Counted from the first letter of the stretch, positions 46,601 to 57,339 are shown. The stretch: DNA of 64,000 bases from Cylicocyclus nassatus (GCA_958299035.1 CATQJL010000316.1:28836012-28900011); one strand, 5' to 3'. Notes: generated by a model not told the origin, from the sequence alone. Translations and numbers: made by a program.

Positions 46601-49600
46601 TTGATGTAGGAGCTAGCCCGATTCAAAGGCAACACTCAGCCGGTTTCCACTTTCAACCCAGCCGCCTGATGTCTTAAGAGCCGGGCATACTCCACGCGAT
46701 CTCAGTCGCGACGCGATTTGGCAATTCGCCAGAAGTCTTCAGATCCAACACTAGCAAACTGTACATGCAAAGTGTGTATAACTTACGGGAATTGATGAAA
46801 TGCCCCATCTTTTATACATTTGAAATGTGCTTGCAATGAGTTATGGACAGTTGGAACACTGCCAAATCGCGTCGCGACTGAAATCGCGTGAAGTATGCCC
46901 GGCCCTTTACAAGGAAACAATACTTGGTGACCCCAGCCATTTGGTATGCGAGGTATACCATAAGGTGCATCTCGAAACGCTGATTCTAAATCTGTGCTTA
47001 AAATCTGCGAAACGATCACATGAAGGCAGTTATGAACTTTCTTTTCAAAATTTGCGCACTTTTAGGTAGTTAAAATCACCGAATTTAATCTATTTTATCG
47101 TTTGAAGCTACTGAGGAAAATCTTGAAAGGTGTACGTTGTATTTACACCTATCTAAATCATATTTAGCATTTGAAGAAAAAAGAAGAATTCTTATTAATG
47201 ATTTTCACCTTCCGCAGTATGGCCATTCATTCCTGAAAAATTAATTATAATTCCATCCAGGTTATCGTTTCGCAGATATGGAAAACAGTATTCGAACCAG
47301 CATCAGAAGGAGCATTTTTTGATATTGAAACCGAATGGCCGGGGTCATCAAGTATCTTCCCTTGCTTAGATATAGAAATTCACTGGGGCCTCGTACAAGC
47401 CATTACCCAAGCAGCAGCTTATATGCTTTCTAAAAATTGATCTTTACCGTAATTACCGGAGCTGATATTCCTTCGGCGACAGTACGGTCTGGGCAAGGTT
47501 CGAAGTTGAATTTTTTTTACCAAGAGTTACATGAGCTGAATTTTTGGCTTGCCTTGGCTAAGAACTTCTGAGCACTCATACTAGAGGTACACGCGCTCAT
47601 TTGTTCGGACACTGCCTCCGAGATGGGGAATATAGACAAAATTACAGGGTGGTATAGACTTGGCGCTTTTATTTTTCATTTTTCCCTGTATTATCGAAGC
47701 AATTATGATAGCGTAATATGGAATTCTGCAAATGCCATCCATCAGATTTATTTCTAATTCTAATTACTTTAGAGCAACTTTTTTTCGCGGCACGTGGGCT
47801 GTTAATTGAACAAAATGGCAATTTTGCGAGTAACTAGCAAGGGCTCAGCAAAACCTAGTGTGCTAGCTAATTTTGGTTAGACTACTAATTACTTGCGCCG
47901 GGGTAATGGAAGAAAACTCATGCGCTCCAACTTTTGGTTTTTGGTGGTGACGACACAGTCCCGCAAAATTTCTTCCAGTTATAACTTAAGAAAATGCGTT
48001 TTGTACTCAAAAAATTTTTTGTTTTACTTTTTTTGCTTTACTCTCCATCGATTTGACTCTTTCTTATTGTTAAATTGTAAATAGCTTTTATGAATAACGA
48101 GTAGCTTCTCACAGGGATTTTTTGCGGGGAGTGGCTACCGGCTGTTTTTTAGAACCCATGGTTCCAAAAGCTTGCTGGAAATCTGAGAAACATCAGAATG
48201 ACTTTTTCCAGACAAAGGATTAGATCAAGAACTTTATCTGACAATGAGAACAGCTTTACGTCTCTCCTGCTCCAATTTAGCGAGACGAAAAGATTTAATT
48301 TTTGCAAATTGTGAATATTTCCTTTTTAAAGATGTAAAAAATCACGTCTAAAATAAGAACAACGCGCACAGACAAAGTTTTTTTTAGAATTTCAATATCA
48401 TTTCAAAGTTTATTTTCTAGTTTTGCTGAAGAATAAGAATTTTGAAAAAGTATTTGTAGCAATTTGATGGCAATTTTTGTCCATAAAAAGCTCTTGTGTA
48501 TAATCAAACTTTTTCGCTACAGTTCTAATTTAACATAAGATTGAAACTCATAGTAGCTGTGTTCTGCGGTTGTGCTTTATTTACCCCCCCCCCTCCCTTC
48601 TCTTATTAGTGTTGTCAAAGTGCACTGTCATATGCCCATGATAAATTTTGTATACCACTACCCTATCAGAAGAAGAGACTTGCCCAGTGGTATTATATTG
48701 GACGTAGTGAGTTTCCAATACTATTGCATCGCAACATGTTGAGCAGTGTTCAGAAAAATCTTGGTCCGTGGCTTATGCGGGAACTGATTATAGAGTCCCA
48801 GCCAAGCCATTGCTCCGACGGCTCGCATTTTTGACCAAAAATATAACTTTAAATATCATTCATTCTCTGACTAAGAGACACGAGCACGCTTTGCGTACGT
48901 CTGATCAACAAGTTCAAGGGCGAGTTTTGACATGTTTTGGTAAATTACTAGTAAAATCTATGAAAGACCATGTTCAAATCGTGTTGTTCAACAAACCTAA
49001 ACATGTTTTCCACGAATTTTTCTATACTAGTTTACCAAAACGCGTTGAAACGCATACATGAACTTGTTAAGAAAACGTAAAGCGTGCCGTGCCTATTTAG
49101 TCAGAGAGTGAATGATACTTTATATGCAATGGGCTATCCTGAAAATTTGATTACTTACAACTCAGGCGAAGGCGCCAAAAATACTGAAATCTTCGAACTT
49201 GCAACTATTTTCTTTCTAGAAGAATTTCTAGAAAGTTTTTTTTGTAAAAATTAAGCATTAATAACTATGATTACACAATCATTTTCATCAGAATTCGGAT
49301 TCGGTGAAAGAGAGTGTCTCGGAAGAAAAAATCAAGTTGTGCATCCTCAAAAATAATTTTGTCCTCAGTTTATCACTATGCTTTATTGAGCTTAGGCTAT
49401 GAATTACCAATGCCAGCAGAGTTAATAGAGACCCAAATGCTGAGTTTTTTTCTATATTCCAGATCATTGAATTATTATAAATTGGCTCAAACTAACCAAC
49501 GAACCTGGCCCAAGACCCGGTCTGAGTTCGTTTCTAGGCTTCTTAAAAATAATTTCATCCTTGACTTTCGCGAAATTCTACGAAGTCCCCTTTGGCCCTT

Positions 49601-52600
49601 GGTCCTAAACGTAAAAAACCCTCAAAAAATGAAACGTCGATAAAGAAACGTTGCAATTTTGGGCTACAAAAACGAAGTCCAGCCTGCTTCCATGATCTGC
49701 GCCGAGCCCTGACCTAGCCCCGCCTAGCCCTCTCAATAATATAATTCTAATCAGCATGCTCACTTACCCCATGTGCCAACCCCAGACAGAACCATAATTC
49801 AAGTCTTGCAAAAAATTGATAAAATCGATATAGATCGATAACGAAAAGTAGCCTACGACACCGGCCCGCCCCGAAGTGTTATGTTTATGTATGTGCTCGA
49901 AGTTTGGTCTGAATCGGTTCTGATATAAATTTCTATTCGGAACTACTTCCAAACAGATAGCACACACATACATGCAAACATTCAACTTTATTAAAAAGAA
50001 TTCATAGTATTCTCTTGTCGAAGCAATTAGTCTTTGAAGGAGACAGATAGTAATATAGTAAGAGTTGTCACATTAAGTCTAAAATGTTTCTTTTTTTTGC
50101 AATTTACGACTTATTGTTTAATGGCATAGCTGGTTGTAATTGTGTTTTTCATGAGCGCTGAAGTCAGCTGAATAGCTCTTACAATTGTTCGCCGTGCATG
50201 TGATTTAGTCGAAATGGTGCCTCAAAACTTATCAGTATCTTTTCTGAAATTATACAGGGTGTCCCAAAAAAAAAATGTCAACACTGTTTGATCGTTAATA
50301 ACTCCCTTGTTTTCATGTCTTTCGGCGAGCCTAAGGCACCATTCTGTAGAGCGAGGTTCAACTTAGATTTACAGTTCGGATCGAATCACCGTTCGCTCTT
50401 CGTTACTGTAGGATTACGGTAAGAAATTCCAGCATGTGGAACCGTCGTGAAATATGCCCTCTGACAAAATTTTTTTTCAAATCTGAAAAATCGTATACTA
50501 GGGTTTTCGCGCACGCTGATTTTACTACACAACTTTTTACGAGTGTTTTCAGCTTTTTTGACGGTGTAATCACATTTTTGACACATGCTGGAAAGTCAGT
50601 TATTACATTTTACTTAGGATAACTTTGAAAAAAAGAATCATAATAAAATGGAAATTTCATATCCACAATCAGCGGCTTTCATTAACATAGTACAAGAGAT
50701 TTTGGCTTGTTTGGCTCTGTTTCGAAGCAGAAAATGGCCTTTAATGGCCTAAAATCCTTGTCAAATTTCCTACCGTAATCCTACAGTAATGAAGAGCGAT
50801 CGACGATTCGCTCCATACTGTGGATCTAAGTTTGTCCTCGCTCTACAAAATGGTACCTAAAGCTCGGCGAAAGACTTGAAAGCGAGGGAGTTATTAACGA
50901 TCAAACAGTGTTAACATTTTTTTGGGACACCTTGTATAAATCCCTTTTCTCATTTTATCTGCGACGCCTAAAATATTTGGAGGATTCTTCGCCTAGGAAC
51001 TGAATTTTGTGATAGTGTAATAGGTTGCCACTTTCTATAGTGTTTTCCTTTGAACATCGATTGGGAAACTTGAAGCAAAGGCCCAAAAAAATTGTATATA
51101 AAAGTCGTTAGCATCATATGGCAGGATTATATGTAGTAAGAAGCAAAACAGCTTAACAAATAACCTTTGATTCAACTGGATTGGCGGCTGGAAGGCGGGG
51201 CTTCATGACCCAATTACGACCGCTCGCGCCCGCGACGCACTCTAAGTCTCTTTCGCGCGCATACTCTCTGATCATTCTCTAGCCTTAACTAAGTCATGAT
51301 GCCCCGCCTTCCAACCGCCAATCTAGTTGAATCAAAGGGTAACCTGCAAAACTTACTAACGTCATGCTTGTCTTAACTTACTCTTTGTCAAGAAAATTAT
51401 GGTTTCGCAACGAGATTTACTGCTAATAGTAGATAATTATTTCTTAAAACATCTGTAATCATTTTTTTGCTTGCGTAATATACTGCAGCTTTTCCTAAAA
51501 TTATTCATTCTAACTTCTGTTTCGCCATAGTTTCGCGTTTACCATATTTTCGAAGCTAAAATGATGCATTCACATATGGCCATAGTGGGTTTCCTCTACC
51601 ATTGCTCAAATAGAAGAAGGGCCATGTCAAGTGGTAATATATATGATGTAGTGAGTTTTGATTTCTAGTAAAATTCCGTATTACTACTAAAATCAGAAAA
51701 TCATACATGCAAATATTGAATAACATTTAATGGGTCTATTTTTAGCACGAAATTACTGTAAAAATTAATGATGATGATTGATTTTTGTAATTTGAAACTT
51801 TGTGGGATGTAGAATTGCTGAGGTGACTATAACACTAATGTAGAAACAAATTTTTTCACAAATAGAATAAAGAATATTGTTGATTAATCTGTCTTTATTG
51901 CAGAAGAAGAAAGCGTTCCTTGGCGGCGACATCTCACATTTCCACCGCAGTCTCTCGCCAAATAGGTAAGTGTGCTAAATAGCTTTTATATACAATACTG
52001 AATACAATAGAAATTTTAACAAGTGACAAGAAGTGTGAACGAAGATAATAAAGCTAAATTTGAAGTAATGTCATCGAAAGTTGAATATACTTGCAGTCAA
52101 AACAAAATCAATGCCAGTTCAACTTTTAATAATTTCACTTGCAGCAATGATTATAAGTGTCTAGAAAAGTATCACACGCTCAGTTCTTTTAAAGCATTTT
52201 CGCTCCATATTATATATAAAGCTGAATGTCTGTTTGTATGTATGTCTGTATGTCTGTCTGTGTGTACGTATGTTCCGAATAGAAAATTCCATTTCTGAAC
52301 CGATCGGGACCAAACTTGGCACACATACACTTCGGGCCCCGGCGGGTGTCATAGGCTACTTTTCGTATCGATCGCTATCGATTTTATCCCACGGGGTGAT
52401 CAGCATGCTCACTTACCCCCCTGTGCCAACTCCCAGCCCCGTAGCTCAAATTTTGCAAAAAATCGATAAAATCGATAAACTAATATTGTATTCGTAATCG
52501 GCATGCTCGATTACATCCCTCTGCCAACTCCCAGCCCCTAGCTCAAATTTTGCAAAAAAATCGATAAAATCGACATCGATCGATAACGAAAAGTGGACTG

Positions 52601-52823
52601 TGACACCCGCCGGGGCCCGAAGGGTATGTGTGCTAAGTTTGGTCCGGATCGGTTAAGAAATGGAATTTTCTATTCGGAACATACGGCGGAGCCGGGTAAG
52701 CCAGCTAGTATTACATATAAAGGCTTTTTGAGCTCTTTCAGCAAGGCGTCCCTAGATCTAGGGACCACTAAACCAAGGAGAATGGGATTTTTTGTTAAAA
52801 GACGCTGCAATCGGTTTCTATAA
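43674..52823 (+). CDS. candidate multi-exon host gene, last exon split by a Helitron
   Basis: Four pieces join in compatible phase. (1) 43674-43749 after CTTTTTTAG: RNITKPDYLLELYNVIVRLQ and a little more. (2) 43847-43901 after TTTATCTAG, donor GAG|GTAAG: PTSSSYSERRSPQDSSNE. (3) 51904-51965 after TTTATTGCAG, donor TAG|GTAAG: KKKAFLGGDISHFHRSLSPN. (4) 52145-52207 after TTTCACTTGCAG, then the Helitron 52208-52708, then 52709-52823. Without the Helitron piece 4 is one open frame (NDYKCLEKYHTLSSFKAF joined to TYKGFLSSFSKASLDLGTTK) ending in TAA at 52821-52823. The ~8-kb second intron is filled with MITEs. Upstream exons are unknown. Over piece 1 a rival frame is also open for about 85 codons. No family is recognised; the gene is probably broken by the insertion. 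Confidence 0.4.
43902..44352 (+). other. intron start, no element recognised
   Basis: The sequence after the GTAAGTAAG donor is AT-rich with TTACGGTA/TTACCGTA motifs but no complete repeat. Confidence 0.3.
44353..44898. mobile_element. mariner-type MITE, ~546 bp
   Basis: TA-TTAGGTTGATCACAATTCTTGC at the left and GCAAGAATTGTGCATCAACTTAA at the right. No coding capacity. Confidence 0.75.
45221..45898. mobile_element. mariner-type MITE, CAGGGTGTCCC ends, copy 2
   Basis: CAGAGTGTCCCAAAAGTATGT at the left and ACATACTTTTGGTACACCCTG at the right, flanked by TA. The interior shares TACTGTAGGATTACGGTAGA with the copies at 32875 and 50255. Confidence 0.9.
45899..46675. other. no confident gene
   Basis: A short frame at 46610-46670 (ELARFKGNTQPVSTFNPAA, then stop) follows a weak TGATGTAG acceptor. 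It is not called as an exon. Confidence 0.3.
46676..46909. mobile_element. foldback element, ~235 bp
   Basis: GAGCCGGGCATACTCCACGCG and CAGTCGCGACGCGATTTGGCA at the left are mirrored by TGCCAAATCGCGTCGCGACTG and CGTGAAGTATGCCCGGCCC at the right. It abuts the next MITE directly. Confidence 0.75.
46910..47365. mobile_element. ACAAGGRAA-family MITE, ~456 bp
   Basis: CAAGGAAACAATACTTGGTG with GACCCCAGCCATT at the left, and GAATGGCCGGGGTCATCAAGTA to CTTCCCTTG at the right, match the ends of 41061-41479. Confidence 0.7.
47366..48847. other. no confident gene
   Basis: Contains TTACGGTA-type fragments (47445-47500), a 9-base C run (48586-48594) and the first copy of a ~90-bp repeat (48629-48716), which recurs at 51571-51660. 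Confidence 0.35.
48848..49122. mobile_element. foldback MITE, ~275 bp
   Basis: ATCATTCATTCTCTGACTAA with CACGAGCACGCTTTGCGTACG at the left is mirrored by AAAGCGTGCCGTGCC and TTAGTCAGAGAGTGAATGAT at the right. ACATGTTTTGGTAAATTACTAGT / ACTAGTTTACCAAAACGCGT form the inner stem. The 97-codon frame across it is an artefact. Confidence 0.75.
49123..49499. other. no confident gene
   Basis: A plus-strand frame (49314 onward, with LGYELPMPAELIETQMLSFF) is protein-like but runs into the hAT remnant and fits no splice chain. Confidence 0.3.
49500..49711. mobile_element. hAT-type MITE (CAGGGCTCGGCAC family), left end degraded
   Basis: CGCGAAATTCTACGAAGTCCCCTTTGG, GAAACGTCGATAAAGAAACG and the right end GCGCCGAGCCCTG match 52828-53066. 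Confidence 0.7.
49751..49998 (-). mobile_element. 5' part of a diverged Helitron copy
   Basis: In reverse it carries CAGCATGCTCACTTACCCC, ATCGATATAGATCGATAACG, GCCCCGAAGTGT, CGGTTCTGATATAAATTTCT and an ACATACATGCAAACATTCAACTTTAT end. The 3' hairpin and CTAG end are absent. Confidence 0.7.
49999..50254. other. AT-rich spacer
   Basis: Nothing recognised. Confidence 0.4.
50255..50934. mobile_element. mariner-type MITE, CAGGGTGTCCC ends, copy 3
   Basis: CAGGGTGTCCCAAAAAAAAAAT at the left and ATTTTTTTGGGACACCTTG at the right, flanked by TA. Full length, with TACTGTAGGATTACGGTAAG and its complement in the arms. Confidence 0.9.
51161..51342. mobile_element. ~180-bp foldback MITE (CCTTTGATTCA family), inverted
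   Basis: TA-ACCTTTGATTCAACTGG at the left and CTAGTTGAATCAAAGGG-TA at the right. The core reads in the opposite sense to the copies at 21319 and 63191 (CGCTCGCGCCCGCGACGC). Confidence 0.85.
51571..51660. repeat. ~90-bp dispersed repeat, second copy
   Basis: CATATGGCCATAGT...AGAAGAAGGGCCATGTCAAGTGGTAATATATATGATGTAGTGAGTTT is a diverged copy of 48629-48716 (CATATGCCCATGAT...AGAAGAAGAGACTTGCCCAGTGG). It lies about 240 bases upstream of candidate exon 51904. Confidence 0.6.
52208..52708 (+). mobile_element. non-autonomous Helitron inserted in an open reading frame
   Basis: TATTATATATAAAGCTGAATG (second base A instead of the usual C) begins after an A. The end is GGCGGAGCCGGGTAAGCCAGCTAG followed by T. 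The interior has the family's inverted halves (GAACCGATCGGGACCAAACTT against AAGTTTGGTCCGGATCGGTT) and the GGGGTGATCAGCATGCTC block. No protein gene. Confidence 0.85.
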
Positions 52824-52827
52824 AGAG

Positions 52828-53066
52828 CAGGGCTCGGCACGAGGTGGCTAGTTGAAAATGCAAAAAACGAAGTTCCCCTTGAGTTTTGCGAATTTTTATG
52901 AACTTTGATCCTAGATCATATTCCCTGAAAAATCCCCAAAAAACGAAACGTTGACTAAAAAAAGTTGCAATTCTCCACTTTTTTAGCCACAAAAACGAAA
53001 CCGCCTCTGCTTTTTGCCCCAAAAACGATATCCAGCTTGCTTGTAAGCCACTTGTGCCGAGCCCTG
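52828..53066. mobile_element. hAT-type MITE with 8-bp target-site duplication
   Basis: CAGGGCTCGGCACGAGGTGG at the left and CTTGTGCCGAGCCCTG at the right. ATAAAGAG is present immediately on both sides (52820-52827 and 53067-53074). Terminal CAGGG and an 8-bp duplication are hallmarks of hAT transposition. It sits four bases after the candidate stop codon at 52821-52823. Confidence 0.9.
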
Positions 53067-53074
53067 ATAAAGAG

Positions 53075-55375
53075 TCTAAATTTGCGTGTTTATTTTTTGA
53101 ACTTTTACAATTTCTTCATCACTAAAAATTGAATCAGCTTACCGTTCTTTTGCCGGATATACTACCTAAAGTCTCTTCATAATGTATAGAGCAAATGTTC
53201 TGTAGCTACGCATAAGATTTTTATTTACGACTAAGAAAAATAGCAAAGTTCAAATGTGCGTAGGAATTTTTCATTCCGAGAATTGTGGGAAGCTTTAACC
53301 TAATAATTTGTCGCACAGCTTCTCACAAACCTTGTGCATTTTTTCAAAAATTCCCGCATCATGGATTAAAAGCGTGGACAGTTAGTTATCATGACAGCAC
53401 ATTCTTTCAGAATTGACTCACTTCTACGATAATGGGGATCAGATGAAAATCTGAAAAGAAGGGCCTTCAAATATACAAAGTTTCTTTATGTAATACCACT
53501 TCCCAGTACTATGAGAGGTATAAAAAGCTGCAGTGATTGTATTCTGGCCTGATAAAAAAGTTAAAGAAAGCGCAAAGAATTGCTTCTTTTGATCTGATGG
53601 ACTCTAAGCTTGGCGACCACTATGAAAAATATAAACACATCAAATCTAGATCGGAAGTATTTGTAGGAATTTTCCAAACACCCTCAGGAGCAACACGCTT
53701 TATATAAAGCAACGTCATAATTTGACTCCACCTTAGTCTAAGATCAAAATTTCTATAACCTTGTTTGTAACCAAATATTAGCAAAAACGGAAAGAATAGA
53801 CGTTCATTGTTTTCGTACTATTTGTACTATTCGAAAAATATCGTTTACAGTTTGAATCTGATTAATGTAACCTTCTTCCTTTAACGAAAAAATTACGAAC
53901 GTCATCACTATTAGACGCCCTTGTAAAAAGCACTAGTGAAAAACTCTCTCGTTTGCAATCCACCGATTTGTACCGCAGTAATTTGCAAGAGTTATTTTTG
54001 CAATTATTTGTACATCTAGTGTAGTTGGGGAAACACACGGAACTACGCGTCATTGCGGACTCTCTGCGTCTCTCTAAATACGCGCACTCTCATCACACTC
54101 ATTGTCTGGCGTCTCTTCTAAAGATAAACTCTCTGCGCAATGATCTTTCGCCTGCTTTGCTGTCACCACCTACATATCTGATTATGCAGTGTTTTATACG
54201 TTACTAAGTTCCCTCCTAGGTATTTCTTTTGTTCAAGAATTACGTCAGAAGTTTGAGAACTTTGAGAATCACAACTTGTCACATTCTCTCACAGAGTACA
54301 CTTTGAGTACAAGTAGTGAGATAATTACACCAAATGATTTCTCATAATCGTTCCAGCGGAAACATATTGTGCTCTGTGGCTAAATTTAGTGTCATTCTCA
54401 GGTTGTGCTTTGTTTTGTGTGGGTTTCCCACGACGACAACATTCCACTTTTGAGCAGTATCATTTTGTAGACATTTTTATGCGATTGCTGAAGTAGATGT
54501 AGAAAATAGCGGAGAACAAACTTTTACTTCAAAAATATTGATATGCCAAAATGGATCTTGTCCTGTGAATTGTTGCATTAAAAAAATGATACTACCGCTC
54601 TTTTCCAAAAGTTTTTTGTTTAGAATTGGCAAGACCACTCCATAAGAATTTAATATCTTTTTCTGTTGAATTTCCTGAAAACGCAATATTTAGCCTCCGT
54701 TAAAACGTATTTTGACTTTCAAAATTCTTCTATTAATAGGAGAACATACTGAGCATTAATATGGCTTCTGCACCGCAGTAAGTTTTTTTTTTCAAATTTT
54801 TGCAGGCTTTGTGCCCTTATGCTCAGAGACTAATGAATATTGAAACCTTTTTGAAAAATTTTCGCTTTTTCAAACAGCACTCGAAACCTCTTTTCTTTGA
54901 TAGGAATGATTTCCCCAAGCATCACGGACTTTCGCGAAAAATATGAATGTTCTTAACGCAAGGTTTGCACAAACCGTTTGTTACCCTGTAACAACGGACC
55001 AATATGAAAATTTTAAAATTTTGGGAGAGGGATATGCAAGGCGAAGTAAATGAATTGTTTTAGCACTTTCTTAGAAGCTGTTTAAAGGTTTCAAAAGGCA
55101 GACTCAGCTGCTGAAAGAACCAAGAAATACATTTTCAATTCGAAGTAACCCTACCTATATTTATTTATTAGCTGCAGTCAAAAAACAAAGAACTTTCTAC
55201 AAGCGTCTAATGGGTAACTCGACACTCAGTTTGCCTACTAAACAAGCAAAAATGGGAAAAATTTCTCGCACTCTGAAATTTTTTCCATTTTAGATACCTT
55301 CACTTGCGAGCAAAATTAACCTTGTAGACATTGTAACGAATTTAAAATTGAAAATAAAAACACTAAGAAAAATCA
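53075..55375. other. no confident gene
   Basis: Near 54760-54960 an ATG (54761) with a 28-nt GTAAG...TGCAG interval leads to ~48 open codons, but the interval is too short for an intron. Frames at 53862-54207 overlap on opposite strands. No repeats recognised. Confidence 0.3.
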
Positions 55376-55520
55376 AATTATGAAGTATATGGCACCGATG
55401 TTGCTTGCTACATCCTATTTTAATTTTATCGATTTATTTTCCAATAATTTTTCGTAATTTTTGATTACCGCATGTCTCGCGCCATTTTTTTCTTCAAAAA
55501 ATATTCTTTACGAAATAAAT
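55376..55520 (+). repeat. direct repeat, copy 1 (partner 56818-56950)
   Basis: The order GCACCGATGTTGCTTGC...ATCC...AATTTTTCGTAATTTTTGAT, then CGCATGTCTCGCGCCATTTTT, recurs 1.4 kb downstream as GCACCAATTTTGTTTGCGGC...TTTTTGTAATTTTAGAT, then CGCATGTTCTTGCGCCATTTTC. Confidence 0.6.
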
Positions 55521-55937
55521 GTAGTGTTCAGGCTTTGCTCAGAATTTTTCTTTTAGTGTTTTTGAGAATTTTTGCAATTTATTCTAATTCTTTTTGCAAA
55601 GTCAGAAGATAGCAAAGACTGAAGTCAGCGAATTTATCAGAAGGCGACGAAATTCCTGTTTCAAAACGCCTTTTTATACTTTTCAACTGGAGCCTTGATG
55701 ATGATCTCGTCGTTATATCAAGATGTAGAGATTATTAGCTTGTTCATTATGTCTGAACTTTTTCTTGGAAGCCCTGTAGGCCACAAGGTTTTTATTCGCT
55801 AGCAATCCAGAAAAACTACTACGCGGCATGCGACAGGTTTAAGCAGCACTGGCGCAAATGTTTGAAGAGCTCAAATTGAATTTTTTCAAACTTATTCATT
55901 TGCAGTCTTTGAAGCAAGCAGTTTCGTTCTCCTATCT

Positions 55938-56042
55938 TTTCTCAAACTTCAGCTCACTTTAGTAACTTAAAATATCTGTTTCATTTTAGCTCGTGTTCAG
56001 CTGACTCTCAATAATGTTTCTTTCATCTCAGCCCAGCTGATA
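55938..56042. repeat. pyrimidine-rich TCAGCTGA satellite, left portion
   Basis: Contains CTTCAGCTCACTTTAG, TTTTAGCTCGTGTTCAGCTGAC and ATCTCAGCCCAGCTGA, then is cut by the MITE at 56043. The main block resumes at 57340. Confidence 0.65.
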
Positions 56043-56816
56043 TTAGGTTGTCCCGAAAGTTTTGTCCATTTTTTTAAACCATTAAAAAACCATGCACAAT
56101 AAAGACCTGAATGGGTTTCAGCATGCATTCGATGCAGCTTTTCCTTCTCTTTCTGATGGATACATTTTCGAGCCACAATCCTGTATCCTTTTTTTATAAT
56201 TGCCAAAAATCTCCACCCGTCAAGTTTATCTCCGTCTGAAAGTTCCGGAAGAAGTTACATGAACCAAACAGAGCAATTCTCGATCTAGAAGGGAATATTT
56301 TTAGATTCTTCTAACCTGTTTTTTTGGCTTCAAAAAATTATTTCTTTGGAAGTTTTGATTTCTGGCGAAGTCATGAAACATGCAACTGCACAAAATGAAA
56401 GCTTGTGAAGTTTCTGCGAACTGAGACATGATTCTTATTGAACATTATCTTATTTATTTATGCAACATAATCAAATTTGATTTGCTTTGAAAAGGCAGGT
56501 TTTTGGAATTTTCGGTGCTTTTATGCGGTAAACGCAATCAAAAAGCCGCGGTTTTTATCAAATAAAGAACGGATTTGGTAAACGTGGTCCTTATAATCTA
56601 AAATGGGTACAATGTAGCTAAAGGTTTGCTTTCTACATAACTGCTCAAAAAGCATGTCGATAACATTGCAAAGACAGAGTGGATCAGTGAGTGAATATAG
56701 CTGTAAGAAAGAGGATAAAAGTTTGAGTCAAATGGTGCCTAAGTCGTCCAAAGATTGGTGTTTTCTGGTTTTTAGTGAGCGATGGAAATACGGACAAAAC
56801 TTTCGGGACAATCTAA
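56043..56816. mobile_element. mariner-type MITE, TTAGGTTGTCCCGAAAG ends
   Basis: TTAGGTTGTCCCGAAAGTTTTG at the left and CAAAACTTTCGGGACAATCTAA at the right, with TA on the left side. The inner sequence GCATTCGATGCAGCTTTTCC is shared with the TTAGGTCGTT family. Confidence 0.8.
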
Positions 56817-56817
56817 T

Positions 56818-56950
56818 CGCACCAATTTTGTTTGCGGCATCCTGAAGTAATTTTTGGTACAATTCTCCAGTAATTTTTGTAATTTTAGATCATCGCATGT
56901 TCTTGCGCCATTTTCGACCCAAAAGGAAATTTACAAATAAGAAACCAACT
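56818..56950 (+). repeat. direct repeat, copy 2 (partner 55376-55520)
   Basis: See the features listed for copy 1. It lies straight after the MITE 56043-56816. Confidence 0.6.
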
Positions 56951-57339
56951 TTGCTTGAAGTTCTTTTTCTCGATGTTGTCAAAAACAACCTGTTCGGAAA
57001 AATTCTTTCTGAGCTTACACAGGCCGTAAAAAATGACAGTCAACTATTTTCAGTAAACTTACCAAAAAGCAATGGAAAGTCCTGTTTCATCTTGCGTATT
57101 AACGTTTTTGAAAATAGTGTTACAGTGGTAAAAAAGCAAAAAAATTAAAATTGGAAAGATCGGATTGATGAGTTAATCCTATGTTGACAGGCTTATTCAT
57201 GATCATCCTTCTTATCTACGGAAATAGAATTTCATTTACGAAGGTTCGATTTTTTTAAAATTTACTAACAATCCACTTTTGCGTTGCATGCGGAGCAGCA
57301 GTTGCACAAAATAACAAAAAATATTCTTCTTCACCTTCC

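Noticed and set aside
48768..49061. 97-codon ORF as a gene
   Set aside because: It spans a ~275-bp inverted repeat and its second half is the complement of its first.
54761..54960. ATG plus a GTAAG...TGCAG interval followed by ~48 open codons
   Set aside because: The would-be intron is only 28 nt, shorter than known nematode introns, and no other exon links to it.
55997..56206. Minus-strand frame inside the 56043 MITE as a transposase
   Set aside because: No DDE/D or helix-turn-helix motif; the sequence is arm DNA shared with other non-coding MITEs.
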